Origin: Euglena gracilis
Lineage: Eukaryota; Euglenida; Euglenophyceae; Euglenales
DNA length: 64,000 nucleotides
Reading direction: 5' to 3'
NCBI GenBank assembly: GCA_039621445.1
Contig: CP154954.1
Location: 2,046,001-2,110,000, forward strand
Below, piece by piece: positions 1 through 9,560 of this stretch (position 1 is the first letter of the stretch; every line of letters starts with the position of its first letter). The notes beneath the pieces are model-generated. The model saw nothing but the letters and a program-made list of their open reading frames with translations, did not search any database and was not told the DNA's origin. Position numbers and translations under genes: made by a program.

Positions 1-151
1 AAGGGTTTACCCCTAATTTTCCTTCGACACCAAAGGCGGCAAAGGCCAAAATTTGACCTCCTCTCCAAAGTGTCCCCCCTCCCCTGGAGTGGCCATTTGG
101 GTCCCACGATGCCTGGAGGGTGGCCACTTTGAGGGGGTGAGGGTAGTGAAA
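1..151. repeat. Truncated copy of a fold-back element
   Basis: This is the right-hand part of the element seen complete at 3012-3230. Both share the words TTCCTTCG, CAAAGTGTCCCCCCTCC and GTGGCCACTTTGAGGGGG in the same order, and both end in GTGAGGGTA. The window edge cuts off the left end. No coding potential was seen. Confidence 0.7.
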
Positions 152-164
152 TTAAGTTAGTTAA

Positions 165-560
165 GCTGACCCCCCAAATAATACCCCCCCGGGGTATTAT
201 TTTTTCGCCCGAAGTCCCGGCCCGAGGGGGGGGGGGTATTATTTGGGGGGGGTATTATTTTCCCAAATCTTTCGAAATTTTTCGAAGTCCCGTAAAACCC
301 AAAATAGCACCCAAAACCCTCTTTGGGGTCATTTTTTGCACTTTCTTGTGAAATTTACCATTTTATGGAGGCCAGATGAGCCGGGAAAATTTTTTTTTTC
401 GTAATTTGTTGTCACAGATAATGGTTTTTACCGACATTTTCAGGTCAAAAATCCGGGCCTTTGTCCGGGGTATTATTTAGGCGGCCGAAGTCGGACCCCG
501 AGGCGGGGGTATTATTTGGGGGGGGGTATTATTTGGGGGGGAGTATTATTTGGGGGGTGT
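165..560. repeat. Module array of GGTATTATTTGGGGGG words
   Basis: The word GGTATTATTT, followed or preceded by a run of G or C, occurs repeatedly on both strands (about 176-200, 225-260, 465-480, 505-560). A C-run copy near 180-190 pairs with a G-run copy, giving a local fold-back. The rest of the stretch is A/T-rich filler. No gene is visible. Confidence 0.6.
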
Positions 561-769
561 TTAACTTCACTGAGGCAGATGAGGGGGAGGGTTTCCGGGA
601 CCCCCCCCCCCCGGTGGACTTCACCCATGTTCGGACATACCCAAAAATGACCACTTTCGGACCAAAAAGCATTTTTTTTTGTTCAAAAATGGCCCAAAGA
701 TGGCCAAAAATGACCGCTTTTTGGACCCAAAAATCAACGATTTTAGGATGCGTGCCGCCCTTCTCGTGA

Positions 770-905
770 TGGGATGCAACATCATGGATGCTGCTTCCCG
801 ACTTCCTCCAAAGTGGCATACTTCCCCCGTGACTCCCCCGTGACCCCCCCCCCTCGTGACCCCCCCCCCCGTGACCCGCACCACCCCCTTGGGGTAACCC
901 CCCCC
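770..905 (+). repeat. Dispersed repeat ending in GTGACCCCCC modules
   Basis: The block contains the words ATCATGGATGCTGCTTCCCG and CATACTTCCCCCGTGAC, then repeated GTGACCCCCC. Reverse-strand relatives lie at about 2125-2210 and 12330-12400 with the same order of words, so this is a dispersed family. The copies at 770 and 2125 face each other. Confidence 0.6.
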
Positions 906-1049
906 CCTAATTGGCCAGAAGGGGGGTCCGGGCCGCCCGGAGGGCGGCCAGTTGGTAGTAGAAACGCAGGAAGCAGCTTCAATCACTCCCCCTTGGCACA
1001 CCATGCGGAATTGAGCCAGGGTTGACGTTTTTTGTTTTTCAACAAAAAA

Positions 1050-1803
1050 ACGAGTGTATGAGTCGCGGGGGGGGGTCGCGGGGGGGTCGCGGGGGGGGGT
1101 CGCGGGGGGGTCGCGGGGGGGGGGTCGCGGGGGGAACGTGGAAGTTTTGACGGGTCACACGTGACAAGTGTGACCTCTCATACAACGTCACATGGGACCT
1201 ATTTTTAGAACTTTTGGTCCAAAAATAGCTCCAATTAGGAATTTGTCACACATTTTAGGCAATTTTGATTCCTAATTTGGGTGCAAATTCCTAATCAGGT
1301 GCCCTTTTTTGGCTCCTACTGGGATGCGGAAACCCTCCATGTGTGGGTCGCGGGGGGGTCGCGGGGGGGTCGCGGGGGGGGGGGTCGCGGGGGATACACC
1401 CCCAACAAAAAAACATGTTTTCTTTTTTAAAAAAGCAAAATTTGACCTTTTTCCTTGCGAAATGCCCATTTTTTGAGGAAAAGGGTGTATCCCCCGCGAC
1501 CCCCCCCCCCCACCCCCCCGCGACCCCCCTGCGACCCACACATGGAGGGTTTCCACATCCCAGTAGGAGCCAAAAAGTGGCACCTAATTCCTAATTTGCA
1601 CTCAAATTAGGAATCAAAATTGCCAAAAATGTGTGACAAATTCCTAATTGCTATTTTTGGACCCAAAAGTTCTAAAAATAGGTTCCATGTGACGTTGTAT
1701 GAAAGGTCACACTTGTCACACGTGACCCGTCAAAACTTCCACATTCCCCCCGCGACCCCCCCGCGACCCCCCCGCGACCCCCCCCGCGACTCATACACCC
1801 CCA
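1050..1803. repeat. Long inverted-repeat (fold-back) element with TCGCGGGGGG arrays
   Basis: The left arm (about 1050-1398) and right arm (about 1483-1803) are reverse complements in the same order: TGTATGAGTCGCGG, a TCGCGGGGGG array, GAAGTTTTGACGGGTCACAC, TTAGGAATTTGTCACACATT, and GGAAACCCTCCATGTGTGGG with a second TCGCGG array. About 85 bp of A/T-rich sequence forms the loop. The arms have drifted by small indels. Similarity continues weakly to about 1026 and 1835. There is no ORF beyond shadows of the arrays. Confidence 0.85.
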
Positions 1804-1835
1804 CTCATTTTTTTGGTCATCAAAAGTGACGTATT

Positions 1836-3011
1836 TTTAGTTTTTCCAGCACCTTTAATGGACTACGAAGCTGCAGAGATGAAAAAAAGTAAAAAAAAAG
1901 TTTTAAAAAAATTCCCCCAAACCCCCATGAGGTTTTTTTTAAAAAAAATTTTAAAAAAACATATTTTTTCTTAGGGGGTACTAACCCCGTGCCCCCCCCC
2001 CAGTTACACCCCCGTGACCCCCCCGTGACCTGAGAATCGATCCTTCGCCATTCTTTTTTTTCAACATTTTTTAAAAAAAAAACAATGAACTTTCATGTAT
2101 CCTTCTCCGCCCAATGCGCCTTCACACCCAAAAATGGGGGGTCACGGGGGAAGTATGACACTTTGCAGGTAGCCGGGAGGCAACATCCATGACGTGGCAT
2201 CGCGATAAAATTGGTCATTTTTTGAAAAGGGAATTTTGTTAGGATTTTCTTGACCAACACGTTTTTGGGATGAAGTTTGGGCCATTTTTGACAAAATTCC
2301 GTTTTGGGTGGGGAAATGCACCAGTTTTTGGCACTTCTTTCAGGGGAAAAGATTTTTGGCCCCCGCCCCGTGACCCCCCCCATGACCCCCCCGCGACCCG
2401 CACCACCCCCTTAAAAAACGGCTTGTTTTTTTTTTTTTAAAAAACAAGCCGTTTTTTTTAAAAAAAATTTTCATCTGTCTCGGGGGGGTTGGAAGTGGGG
2501 GGGGGTCCCGGGAGGGGGGGGTTGGAACTGTACAGGGGGGGGAGGGGGGGTCCCAAGGTTTGACCAACTGTACTGCCTTGTCCTCCTTGGAGGGTCCACT
2601 GTAATCGGCAGCGCATCATTCATCGCACGTGGGACGCCATTCTGGGTGCACCGAAATTTTTTTGAAAAAGCCCTTTTCGGTGTTTGCCCGGCGTTCCGTT
2701 TTTTGTTGTTTTTTTTTTCCCAAAGTGAACAGGTACCTCCAGGTACACAGGGGGGGGGTCTCGGGAGTAAACTGAACAGTGGGGGGAGGAGGGGTCCTGG
2801 GGTCCCGAAGTGGACTATCTGGCCTCCATCGGCCGATTGAAGTTTTCACATGTCTGATGCCATGTTCCCCATCAATCGAAAGCTCTTCTCAAGGGCTTTT
2901 GACAGATGGCCACAGGATTCCGCCATACCGTTAATGCACACAGCGCTTGCTTTCAGCGATTGTGTATTCCAAAATTTGACATCTCACACCTCAGGTGCCA
3001 TGCATCATATA
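1836..3011. other. Gene-free stretch with poly-A/T and GTGACC/CGCGACC modules
   Basis: The stretch holds A/T homopolymers (1880-1970), a reverse copy of the GTGACCCCCC family (about 2030-2210), a near-perfect hairpin (AAAAAACGGCTTG against CAAGCCGTTTTTTT, about 2412-2455) and G-run blocks at 2480-2560 and 2750-2800. I saw no supportable gene. Confidence 0.5.
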
Positions 3012-3230
3012 TCCTCACCCCCCCCCTCAAAGTGTCCCCCCTCCCAAAGTGGCCAAAAGGTTTGGCAAATTTTGGTTTATACCCCCTCAAAGTGGCAATT
3101 TTCCTTCGGCGCCAAAGGCGCCGAAGGCCAAAATTTGACCCCCCCCCAAAAGTGTCCCCCCTCCCAGAGTGGCCATTTGGGGTCCCATGGTGCCTAGAGG
3201 GTGGCCACTTTGAGGGGGGGGGTGAGGGTA
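3012..3230. repeat. Fold-back element, complete copy
   Basis: The ends are inverted: TCCTCACCCCCCCC and CAAAGTG on the left against CACTTTGAGGGGGG and GTGAGGGTA on the right. A second internal CAAAGTGTCCCCCCTCCC copy lies on each side of a central hairpin, TTCGGCGCCAAAGGCGCCGAA (about 3106-3126). It matches the partial copy at 1-151. Confidence 0.75.
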
Positions 3231-3283
3231 AATTAAAAACGTGTTCAGCCCGCCAAATGCCTGCCCTGGAATTCGTGGTCATG

Positions 3284-3373
3284 AACACGTTTTCAATGAG
3301 GGCATTTGTGCCAATGACACGTTTTCAGTGAAGGCATCTGTGTTCAGGCACGTTTTCAGTGAGGGCATCTGTG
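3284..3373. repeat. Three-copy ~32-bp minisatellite
   Basis: The unit ACACGTTTTCAGTGAGGGCAT, followed by TTGTG or CTGTG, occurs three times in tandem with one to three differences per copy. A fainter related word starts just upstream at about 3240. Confidence 0.75.
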
Positions 3374-3547
3374 GCAACCCCCAGCAAGAAAAATCGGTGT
3401 GCAAAATCGCAATCATGAAAAATCGGCGTGCGGTTGAGAGGCCGGGTGGTCCTCAACGGGTGAGGCGGGTCGGGGGCACTCTACAACACGAAGACGACAA
3501 CAAGAAGGCTAGGTTGCCTTGGCAGAACGACAGGGAAGGGGCGAAAA

Positions 3548-3751
3548 TCACGGCACACAACAGGCTTTACACAGAAAAGAGCCATACTTTGGTGGCCGCC
3601 GCAAATCTTGGCAATGAAAATGATATGCCAAACCGCAGGCGTCACAGACAACTTTGTTCAGCTCCACACAATTTGGATTTTTCGGAATGGCAACACCACA
3701 GAAACCACATTTCTCCTGTTTTACCGGGGGTAGCCAAAAGTCGTCTGGCAT
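3548..3751 (-). CDS. PHD-finger-like exon, C-terminal
   Basis: The 67-residue reading frame has the cysteine/histidine spacing of a PHD zinc finger (C4-H-C3). It starts with a CGFC pair, follows with CDACGLAYHFHC (Cys-x2-Cys, His-x2-Cys) and closes with CKAC, then stops four residues later. PHD fingers usually read histone H3 tails in nuclear complexes, but they also occur in ORFs of some retrotransposons. No other domain is visible, and the window around it is repetitive, so this may be the last exon of a split gene or a transposon remnant. The upstream border is not fixed; the ATG used here is only the first in frame. The metal ligands look intact. Confidence 0.55.
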   Translation of the reverse strand: MPDDFWLPPVKQEKCGFCGVAIPKNPNCVELNKVVCDACGLAYHFHCQDLRRPPKYGSFLCKACCVP

Positions 3752-4011
3752 TAAAGGCCGACCGGCTTTTACCCGTGCGGTTTTATGCCGCCCCCTTGCC
3801 CTCCACCCGTCGGGCTTAATCCCGCCCCCCTCCCCGGAGGGGTACGACCGGTTTTATTCCGACCCTGCTATACTCCGCACCCAGCCCTTGCGGTAAAAAA
3901 GTGAATCAGTGAAAGTGAGTCAAGGCACGCAAGTGCTCACCGTTCACCGAGGCCGTGGGCCGGGCTTTACCGCCGCCTCCTGCGGTCTCCTCCGCCAGCC
4001 GTCTAAAATTT

Positions 4012-4330
4012 TCGACTCACGGGGGCTGAAGGTCAAAGTTTTCGGACCCGGGGGGGGGGGGGCTGAAAATCAAAATTTTCAGTCACAGGGGGGATGAAAA
4101 TTGAAATTTTAACTCTCACGGGGGGGGCTCAAAAAATTTTGAGTCTCGGGGGGGGGCTGAAAATTAAAATTGTCAGTCTCATTGGGGGGTGAAAATTAAA
4201 AATTTCAGTCTCACGGGGGGGGTGAAAATTTGAATTATCAGTGTCACGGGGGGGCAGAAAATTAAATTTCTTCAGTCGCACAAGGGGGGGGGCAGAAAAT
4301 TGAAATTTTCAGTCTCACAGGGGGGCTGAA
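4012..4330. repeat. Tandem array of nine hairpin-forming ~35-bp units
   Basis: Each unit is a short palindrome of the form CTGAAAATT..AATTTTCAG followed by TCTCACGGGGGG. Clear stems lie at 4063-4082 (CTGAAAATC/AATTTTCAG) and 4128-4143 (CTCAAAAA/TTTTGAG). Units differ at several positions and in G-run length. Confidence 0.85.
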
Positions 4331-4336
4331 AAAGCT

Positions 4337-4620
4337 TGTTGCTTCATGTTGGGATTGTTCCTGTTGCAACTGCTGCTGGGATTTTTCCTGTAGCAGGTGG
4401 TGCTGGCATTCTGCTGTCAGATGGTGGGGCTTTTCAGGCAGCAAATACTGATGGTAATTTCCCTGCTGCAAATGCTGCTGGGATTTCCCCTTCAACTGAT
4501 GGTCATGTTGATGTCGCTGGCATTTCCCAGCTGACAATACAAACATGCACTTCTGCTGGGATTTTTCTGGTCGCAAATGTTGGGATTTCCCATGAACTGT
4601 AGCAAAAGATTGATGGGGGA
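4337..4620. repeat. Degenerate GCTGCTGGGATTT minisatellite
   Basis: Variants of GCTGCTGGGATTTTTCCTG and GCAGCAAAT recur every 30 bp or so. An 88-residue plus-strand frame is open across them (a repeated AAGIFPVA-like motif), but the openness follows from the repeat period being a multiple of three and does not show a gene. A 70-bp segment just downstream (4651-4720) recurs at 5405-5490. Confidence 0.5.
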
Positions 4621-4720
4621 AGAGAGGCAGATATAGTGAGGAGGGGAACTTTGACAGGTGTCCCATGTGTTTTTTCCATCTGGGGAATGCAACAAAACAA
4701 GGCAGGGTTGCATGGAGGTG

Positions 4721-5979
4721 AGCGGGGTCTTAAAATGACGATTATGAAATTATTTGATTGGGACGCCACTTGGTCTGCTTGAGGGGTAAAACGCGAGGGG
4801 GGGCTGAATGCTTGGGGAAGTAGTGATTGATGGAAGAGGGGTGAGGGGGAGTTTACTAGGGGGTGGGGGGCGGAGGAAAAAAATAAGATAAAGAGTCATG
4901 GGAGTGTGAGGATGAAAAATAATTGTCTTTCGCAGGGGATAAAAAGTTCACCCAGTTTGACGGGCTGAATGGGGGATTTTGTCGAAGAGGGGAAAATTAA
5001 ATTTGTCTCAGAATAGGGGGGGGTGAAAATTGGAAGGGTGTGGGGCTTGGCGGGGCTGGGGGGAGGGATTGAAATGTTTTCTCCGTTGAAAGGGGGGGGT
5101 TGTTGAAAAAATAGTTGTTAATTTGATAAGTTGTTCCGTGGATTTATGACAGGTGGAAGTTGGGGGATTTGATGGGGGTGGGGGGGGGGAAAACAGGCAA
5201 TGAAGCTGGGAATGTTATTCCCTTAAATGCTGGATCAAGGATGGAGTGGGGTGGGATGTCGCATGTTTGCAATGATACAAACATGGTCTGATTTTTTTCG
5301 AAATTTGGGATTTATTTCCCAACCAGATTTGAACTGTACAGGCAATTGTGAGTCACTGGGAGATGCAATGGAAAGATGTGACTGGGGAGGGGTGCATCCC
5401 CCACTTTGACAGACCCAGTGTCCCATGTGTTTTCATTTCCCCTGGGGAATGCAACAACAACAAGGCAAAGATGTGGCATGGAAGTCCCTGTCTTAATAAT
5501 GTCTTGACAGAGGTCGATGATCGACATGGTGCCATTGTCGGTACACCTTGGCTGCTGGGGCTGCCTGTGGCTATACTCCTGCTGCTGGGGCGGCCTCTGG
5601 CAAGCAAGTTCGACTGCTCGAGCTTCTTGAACTTGAATCTTGCTTGGACTTGTACTTGATAGTGATAACTAATTCACACCTGAGGTTTTGTCCAACAATG
5701 TCTTCGGGCTTCAACATACCCCACCAGGGGCTTTCACTTGTCCGACATGACATGCGAAAAAAATAGACACTCAGAAAGAAATATGGGACAGGTGGTAAAT
5801 TGTCTGGCGTGGTTCTTAATTCGTTCGGCGCAGCCTGTTTCGCGATCTGCGATACCTCGACCAGACTAAAGCCGTCAGGACAAATGTTGCCCCCACAGTT
5901 GTGAGTCGTCGGGACTTATGTCGCCCCTTGGATGGGGTCGACAATAAGCTCGGGCGGTCATTAAGCCCCTCCGGGATTT
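4721..5979. other. Gene-free stretch, G-rich on the plus strand
   Basis: G-run blocks (4795-5180) are followed by a diverged direct repeat at about 5405-5490 (GTGTCCCATGTGTTTT, GGGGAATGCAACAA, GGCATGGA) of the segment at 4651-4720. The rest shows only short, unconvincing reading frames. Confidence 0.4.
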
Positions 5980-6233
5980 GGCTACCCCCGGTATAGGCAG
6001 TCGGGACACAGCACGAGGCACAGGGGGTTGGTCATCTCGTTGAAGTGGGGGAATTGGCGCTCTGAGGAAGGCAAGACTACTCCCTCGGTCGTTGTTTTGC
6101 GGAATGCCCGAGCGACGGCATTCATGTATGTCTGAAAAGAGGTTGCCGAACGATTCCCTGAAACGAACAAAGTTCCCGACTGCTGCTCAAGTTGAGCCAC
6201 ACATTGTTCGATGACGCTCGCCTCATCGAACAA
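5980..6233 (-). pseudogene. Fragment of a recombinase-like protein, relative of 8720-9323
   Basis: The frame begins with LFDEASVIEQC, runs through TSFQTYMNAVARAFRK and VVLPSSERQF to FNEM, and stops at about 5982. It aligns along its length with the frame at 8720-9050 (LFDDEADVKSC, DSWRSYVNGMMRAYN, IVLPAFVDRQF, RNEF). The pattern S-x3-Y-x-N-x3-RA followed by LP-x4-RQF resembles the end of the core-binding (SAM-like) domain of tyrosine recombinases; that identification is an inference. No catalytic domain follows. Upstream the frame is cut by a stop inside two telomere-like CCCTAA units, so the fragment is truncated at 6236. Confidence 0.5.
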
Positions 6234-6235
6234 CG

Positions 6236-6255
6236 GGCTGGGTTAGGGTTAGGCA
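6236..6255. other. Two telomere-like TTAGGG units at a breakpoint
   Basis: The sequence GGGTTAGGGTTAGG lies exactly between the truncated ORF fragment (ends 6233) and the start of the dispersed ~1 kb repeat (6256). Two units are too few to call an interstitial telomere. Confidence 0.3.
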
Positions 6256-7261
6256 TTTTCCTTCATAGTTTCTCCGTGGTTCCGAAAACAGCCATGCCGC
6301 GCTGTTTTGGGCCATAAATTGGCCATATTTTGGGCCAGGCGGGGAGTTGCGGGGAAATCAAAACACAATTAGATAGAGCATCGTAAGGGCTCGTAAGGGC
6401 CTCAATTTAGGTCTCAACGTGGTTTTTTGACCCCCCAAAAAAACAGCCCAAAATGGCCCAAAAACGGGCCAAAATGGGCCAAAAAATGGCCGTAACTCGG
6501 GCTACACGAAGAGTCGAGGGAAAAGAAAACCATGGTTGGATACAGCGTTCCAAAGGCTTCATTTTTGCTCTCCGGACATTCTTTTATTTTACTTCATTGT
6601 CGAGATATTTGAAAAAAATCGATTTTTTTTGACCCAGAAACAGCCCAAAAAAAACACTGCAAAATGCCCGTTCTGAGTTGCAAAAGCGCGCCGGAACACG
6701 GGCCAGGCGTGTCGGCAGCCAAAACGGTGATTATGGGGCGGTGATAGAGGGCCTCCGGGGGTGCATTTCGTCAGACCTACATTTCTGGAAAAATTGTACG
6801 TTTTCTGAGATATTTTGGACCCCAGCGAAGTGGCAGAGTCGGAAGAGGGGGCGGGGCAGTCCTACCCAGTGAATAACTCAGGCCTGGCAGGGAGTTGCAG
6901 GTCAAACGGAGGTGATTCGGAAACTGAGATCCAGTCGCTCGCAACTGGAAAAAAAAATTCGGGACCCGGGTCATGGTGATAATTTGCCGGTTCTCCTGGT
7001 GGCCCCGACCCGGGGGGGGACGACCCCCCTTTTCCGCAGTGGAAAGGTTCGCTCTTACACATAAAAGGATAAGAGCTCAGCGACCCCCCCATACCTCCCA
7101 TAAACCGTTTCCTGGTTTCTTTTTCAGTAAACCGTGGGAGTCGTGATAATCAAAAAATGCGGGAATGCTGTGGACCCACCCCCACATCCCCCCATTGAAA
7201 ATGCCAAATATTAGTAAAAATTGCAACTAACCAGAATTCCTGTTTTGATTACCAAATACAA
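6256..7261 (+). repeat. Solitary copy of the ~1 kb dispersed unit found tandemly in the palindrome arms
   Basis: The copy begins at CATTTTCCTTCATAGTTTC and ends at GATTACCAAATACA. The same 1 kb is present at 36704-37705 and 38644-39643 and, reversed, at 60077-61085 and 61911-62910. Differences are scattered substitutions and homopolymer changes. Inside are degenerate subrepeats around AACTCGGG, GGGGAGTTGCGGGGAAATC and TTCATTGTCGAGATATTTG. The 64-residue ORF conserved among copies (6678-6872) has no recognisable feature, and I treat it as non-coding. Confidence 0.85.
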
Positions 7262-8045
7262 TGGGGGTACCAGTTTTGAGGGGGGGGGATTTTTGCACAA
7301 TTCACCATTTTTGTATTTCTGGCCAAAAGTGGGGGAGGGAAATTATCAACCAGGGAAAATTACCATGCCCCCCCCATGGGAACAGCACAGGGGGGGGGGA
7401 CTAGGTCCTAGGCCCCCTCCCAATTCCCATACCATCCCAATTCCATGGTCATGATGATATGGCCACGGTTTTCATTTCCTTACCCAGGGACTGAGTCTGT
7501 GTTAAAGTCTGTGTCAAAGTCTGGGTTAGACGCCTGCCTGATGGTGCCAGGCAACCCAGCCCGGTCGGTGCTCCCCCCCCCGACCCGCCCGATTGCCTGG
7601 AGGTCCGGATTTGGAACAAAACGGCCTTGCACTACAACCGTCGGATCGTTTTCCTTGGTCGAAAGTCCCCCCCCACTTTTCGGTTGAGAAATGGCAATCC
7701 GTAACCCGTTTGAAAATTTCCCCCCAAAAATTTTGGCTGCTCCAACCCTTGTTTGAGGCTTTTTTGGCACGAAGTGTTTAACTCCCTAGTTTTCGCGGGG
7801 GGGGGGGGGGCAAAATATCCGGAAACCAAAATCTGTTTGGCACAGGTCCCTTAAAATTTCCCATCTAAAGGTATTTTGACTTCCCCGCAACTCCCGCCAA
7901 GCTCGGGGACGGCCCAAAAAACAGCACTTCAGACTTCCGGCTCTGCCGTTTTCTGTCATTTTTCCGGGCCACCATAACTGACTGAAACTTGGCACCCAAA
8001 CATGGCACAAAATGGGCCGAAAGAGGTCTGAAGGAAGCAGGCGTT
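7262..8045. other. Gene-free stretch
   Basis: It contains a TACCATGCCCCCCCC word (7363) like the termini at 11315 and 17163, a triplicated GTCTGTGTTAAAGTCTG-like word (7494-7530) and G/C runs. No supportable gene was seen. Confidence 0.4.
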
Positions 8046-8125
8046 ACCCCCCCCCCTTTATTGTCCCACCGACCTGCCCTCGGGAGGCCCGATCGGACAA
8101 TATGGGGGGGGGGGGACAATAAGAC
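8046..8125. repeat. TTTATTGTCC fold-back core, copy 1
   Basis: CCCCCCTTTATTGTCC is followed by ACCGACCTGCCCTCGGGAGG, CCCGATCGGACAATA and a G run. Related cores lie at 9827-9897 (same strand) and about 11440-11510 (opposite strand). Confidence 0.7.
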
Positions 8126-8317
8126 CGTACCATAGGAATTTCATTGGCCGGGCCAAAAAAAACCCCGTCGTCCGGGGCCCGACAATGGAGATCAGGCGGT
8201 AACTTTTGGGGTCCCGGACCCCCCGTCCCCCCCCCCCAGGTTAAGTTCACTGTTTAAAACCAATTTCCTGGGCCCGACGCCTGTCTTGAATTTCTACAGA
8301 CACTAACGGATTTCAGG

Positions 8318-8400
8318 CTGAATCCGTTAGTGTAAAACGATTTCCAAGACAGGCGACCGTTAGTGTAAAACGATTTCCAAGACGGCGTACGTTTTCTTGA
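8318..8400. repeat. Left subterminal array (two ~33-bp units)
   Basis: Two tandem copies of CCGTTAGTGTAAAACGATTT followed by CCAAGACAGG lie in the same orientation as the longer array at 9373-9560. Confidence 0.8.
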
Positions 8401-8529
8401 AAAAACTGACAAGCGTGGTCAGCCGACTCAAAACCTCGGCACGCAAACCCGTCCTGAATCCAAAAATCAGCAAATTCCAACGTTGTTTGCGTCAAAACCA
8501 GGGGTTTTTTTTAAGGATATATTGGGATA

Positions 8530-8720
8530 TTGGGATATACTTTTCGGCGCCAAAGGCGCCGAAAAAAGTGCTATTTTTAGCACTTTTCGCGATTTTTCGG
8601 CCATTTTTTGTGGGTCCCCCGGGGGGCCCCCTAGGGGCCCCCCCAGGGGGCCCCTAGGAGGTGGGTGGGTGGGGGGGACCCCCCCCTCCCCCCTGGCACC
8701 CCCCCGGGGGTCCACGACTA
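8530..8720. repeat. GC hairpin and GGGGCCCC fold-back cluster inside the 8268-9646 element
   Basis: TTCGGCGCCAAAGGCGCCGAA (about 8547-8567) is a near-perfect hairpin. It is followed by GGGGGGCCCCCTAGGGGCCC and related palindromes (8620-8720). The cluster interrupts the C-terminal side of the recombinase-like frame. Confidence 0.6.
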
Positions 8721-9323
8721 AAAAAAAACCCCTGGTCAAAACGTGTTCGGAGGGACAGAAGTTCCCAGGTGTCGTCCGTTGAGCAGCTTCCGTGGCACGC
8801 ACCCCTCTTTCACGTTTGAGCACCGGGGCAGCAAATTCATTCCGCAACGTAAATTGACGATCCACGAAGGCAGGCAAGACAATTTTTGGGACCGTTGCAT
8901 TGTACGCCCTCATCATGCCGTTCACATAACTTCGCCAGGAGTCTGCAGAAAGTTCTTTTAGTGAGAAGTTCTGTGTGGCCCGCTGTTGTTTGCAACTTTT
9001 CACGTCAGCCTCATCGTCAAACAAATACACCGGAAAAATGGTGCGACGAGCCCAACCTCGCAAATATTCGTCCAACGAGTCATATTTTAACCCGTTATCC
9101 TCACAAAAATCGACAAAAGTCAGAAAATGCAGGATGCCGGATCGTTGACGCCTTGCGCTCCGGAAAGTCTCTTGGTTTCTTTCTTAGCAAACAAGGGGCC
9201 GTTCACCGGGTCATCTGCCTCCTGCTTACCGCCCTCAGAAATTTTGCGGATCGCAGCAACAAATTCTTCAGGGGGCGGAGGTTTCAGTCCGGCCAACACC
9301 ACAAGGTTCGCCCGTTTAGCCAT
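8720..9323 (-). pseudogene. Recombinase-like ORF, frameshifted and truncated
   Basis: An ATG at 9323 opens the frame MAKRANLVVLAGLKPP, which runs through KKETKRLSGAQGVNDP and then leaves frame at about 9125-9140. A second frame continues with HFLTFVDFCEDNGLKYDSLD, EYLRGW, LFDDEADVKSC, SWRSYVNGMMRAYN and IVLPAFVDRQFTLRNEF. The FLTFVDFCEDNGL and SYVNGMMRAY blocks look like the N-terminal core-binding domain of tyrosine recombinases; this is inference from the pattern. The catalytic domain is absent; the frame runs into the fold-back cluster at 8530-8720. A frameshift (mutation or base-call error) or an unseen splice is needed to join the two parts. The relative at 5980-6233 supports the frame having once been coding. 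Confidence 0.5.
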
Positions 9324-9372
9324 TAAGAACAACTGAGGACAAGAAGAACATATCACCATCAGCAAAGAGCAA

Positions 9373-9560
9373 ACAATTTCCAAGACAGGGATCCGTTAGT
9401 GTAAAACGATTTCCAAGGCAGGGATCCGTTAGTGTAAAACGATTTCCAAGACAGGCGACCGTTAGTGTAAAACGATTTCCAAGACAGGGATCCGTTGGTG
9501 TAAAACAATTTCCAAGACAGGGATCCGTTAGTGCAAAACGATTTCCAAGACGGCGTACGT
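9373..9560. repeat. Right subterminal array (about five ~33-bp units)
   Basis: The unit ACGATTTCCAAGACAGGGAT followed by CCGTTAGTGTAAA is repeated with one to four changes per copy. There are no unique spacers, so this is not a CRISPR array. Confidence 0.85.

Noticed and set aside
6678-6872. 64-codon frame conserved in all copies of the 1 kb element
   Set aside because: Conservation equals that of surrounding non-coding bases, and no codon-position bias is visible.
9373-9560. Regular ~33-bp repeats, CRISPR-like at first sight
   Set aside because: Units abut directly without unique spacers, no cas genes, and the host is eukaryotic.
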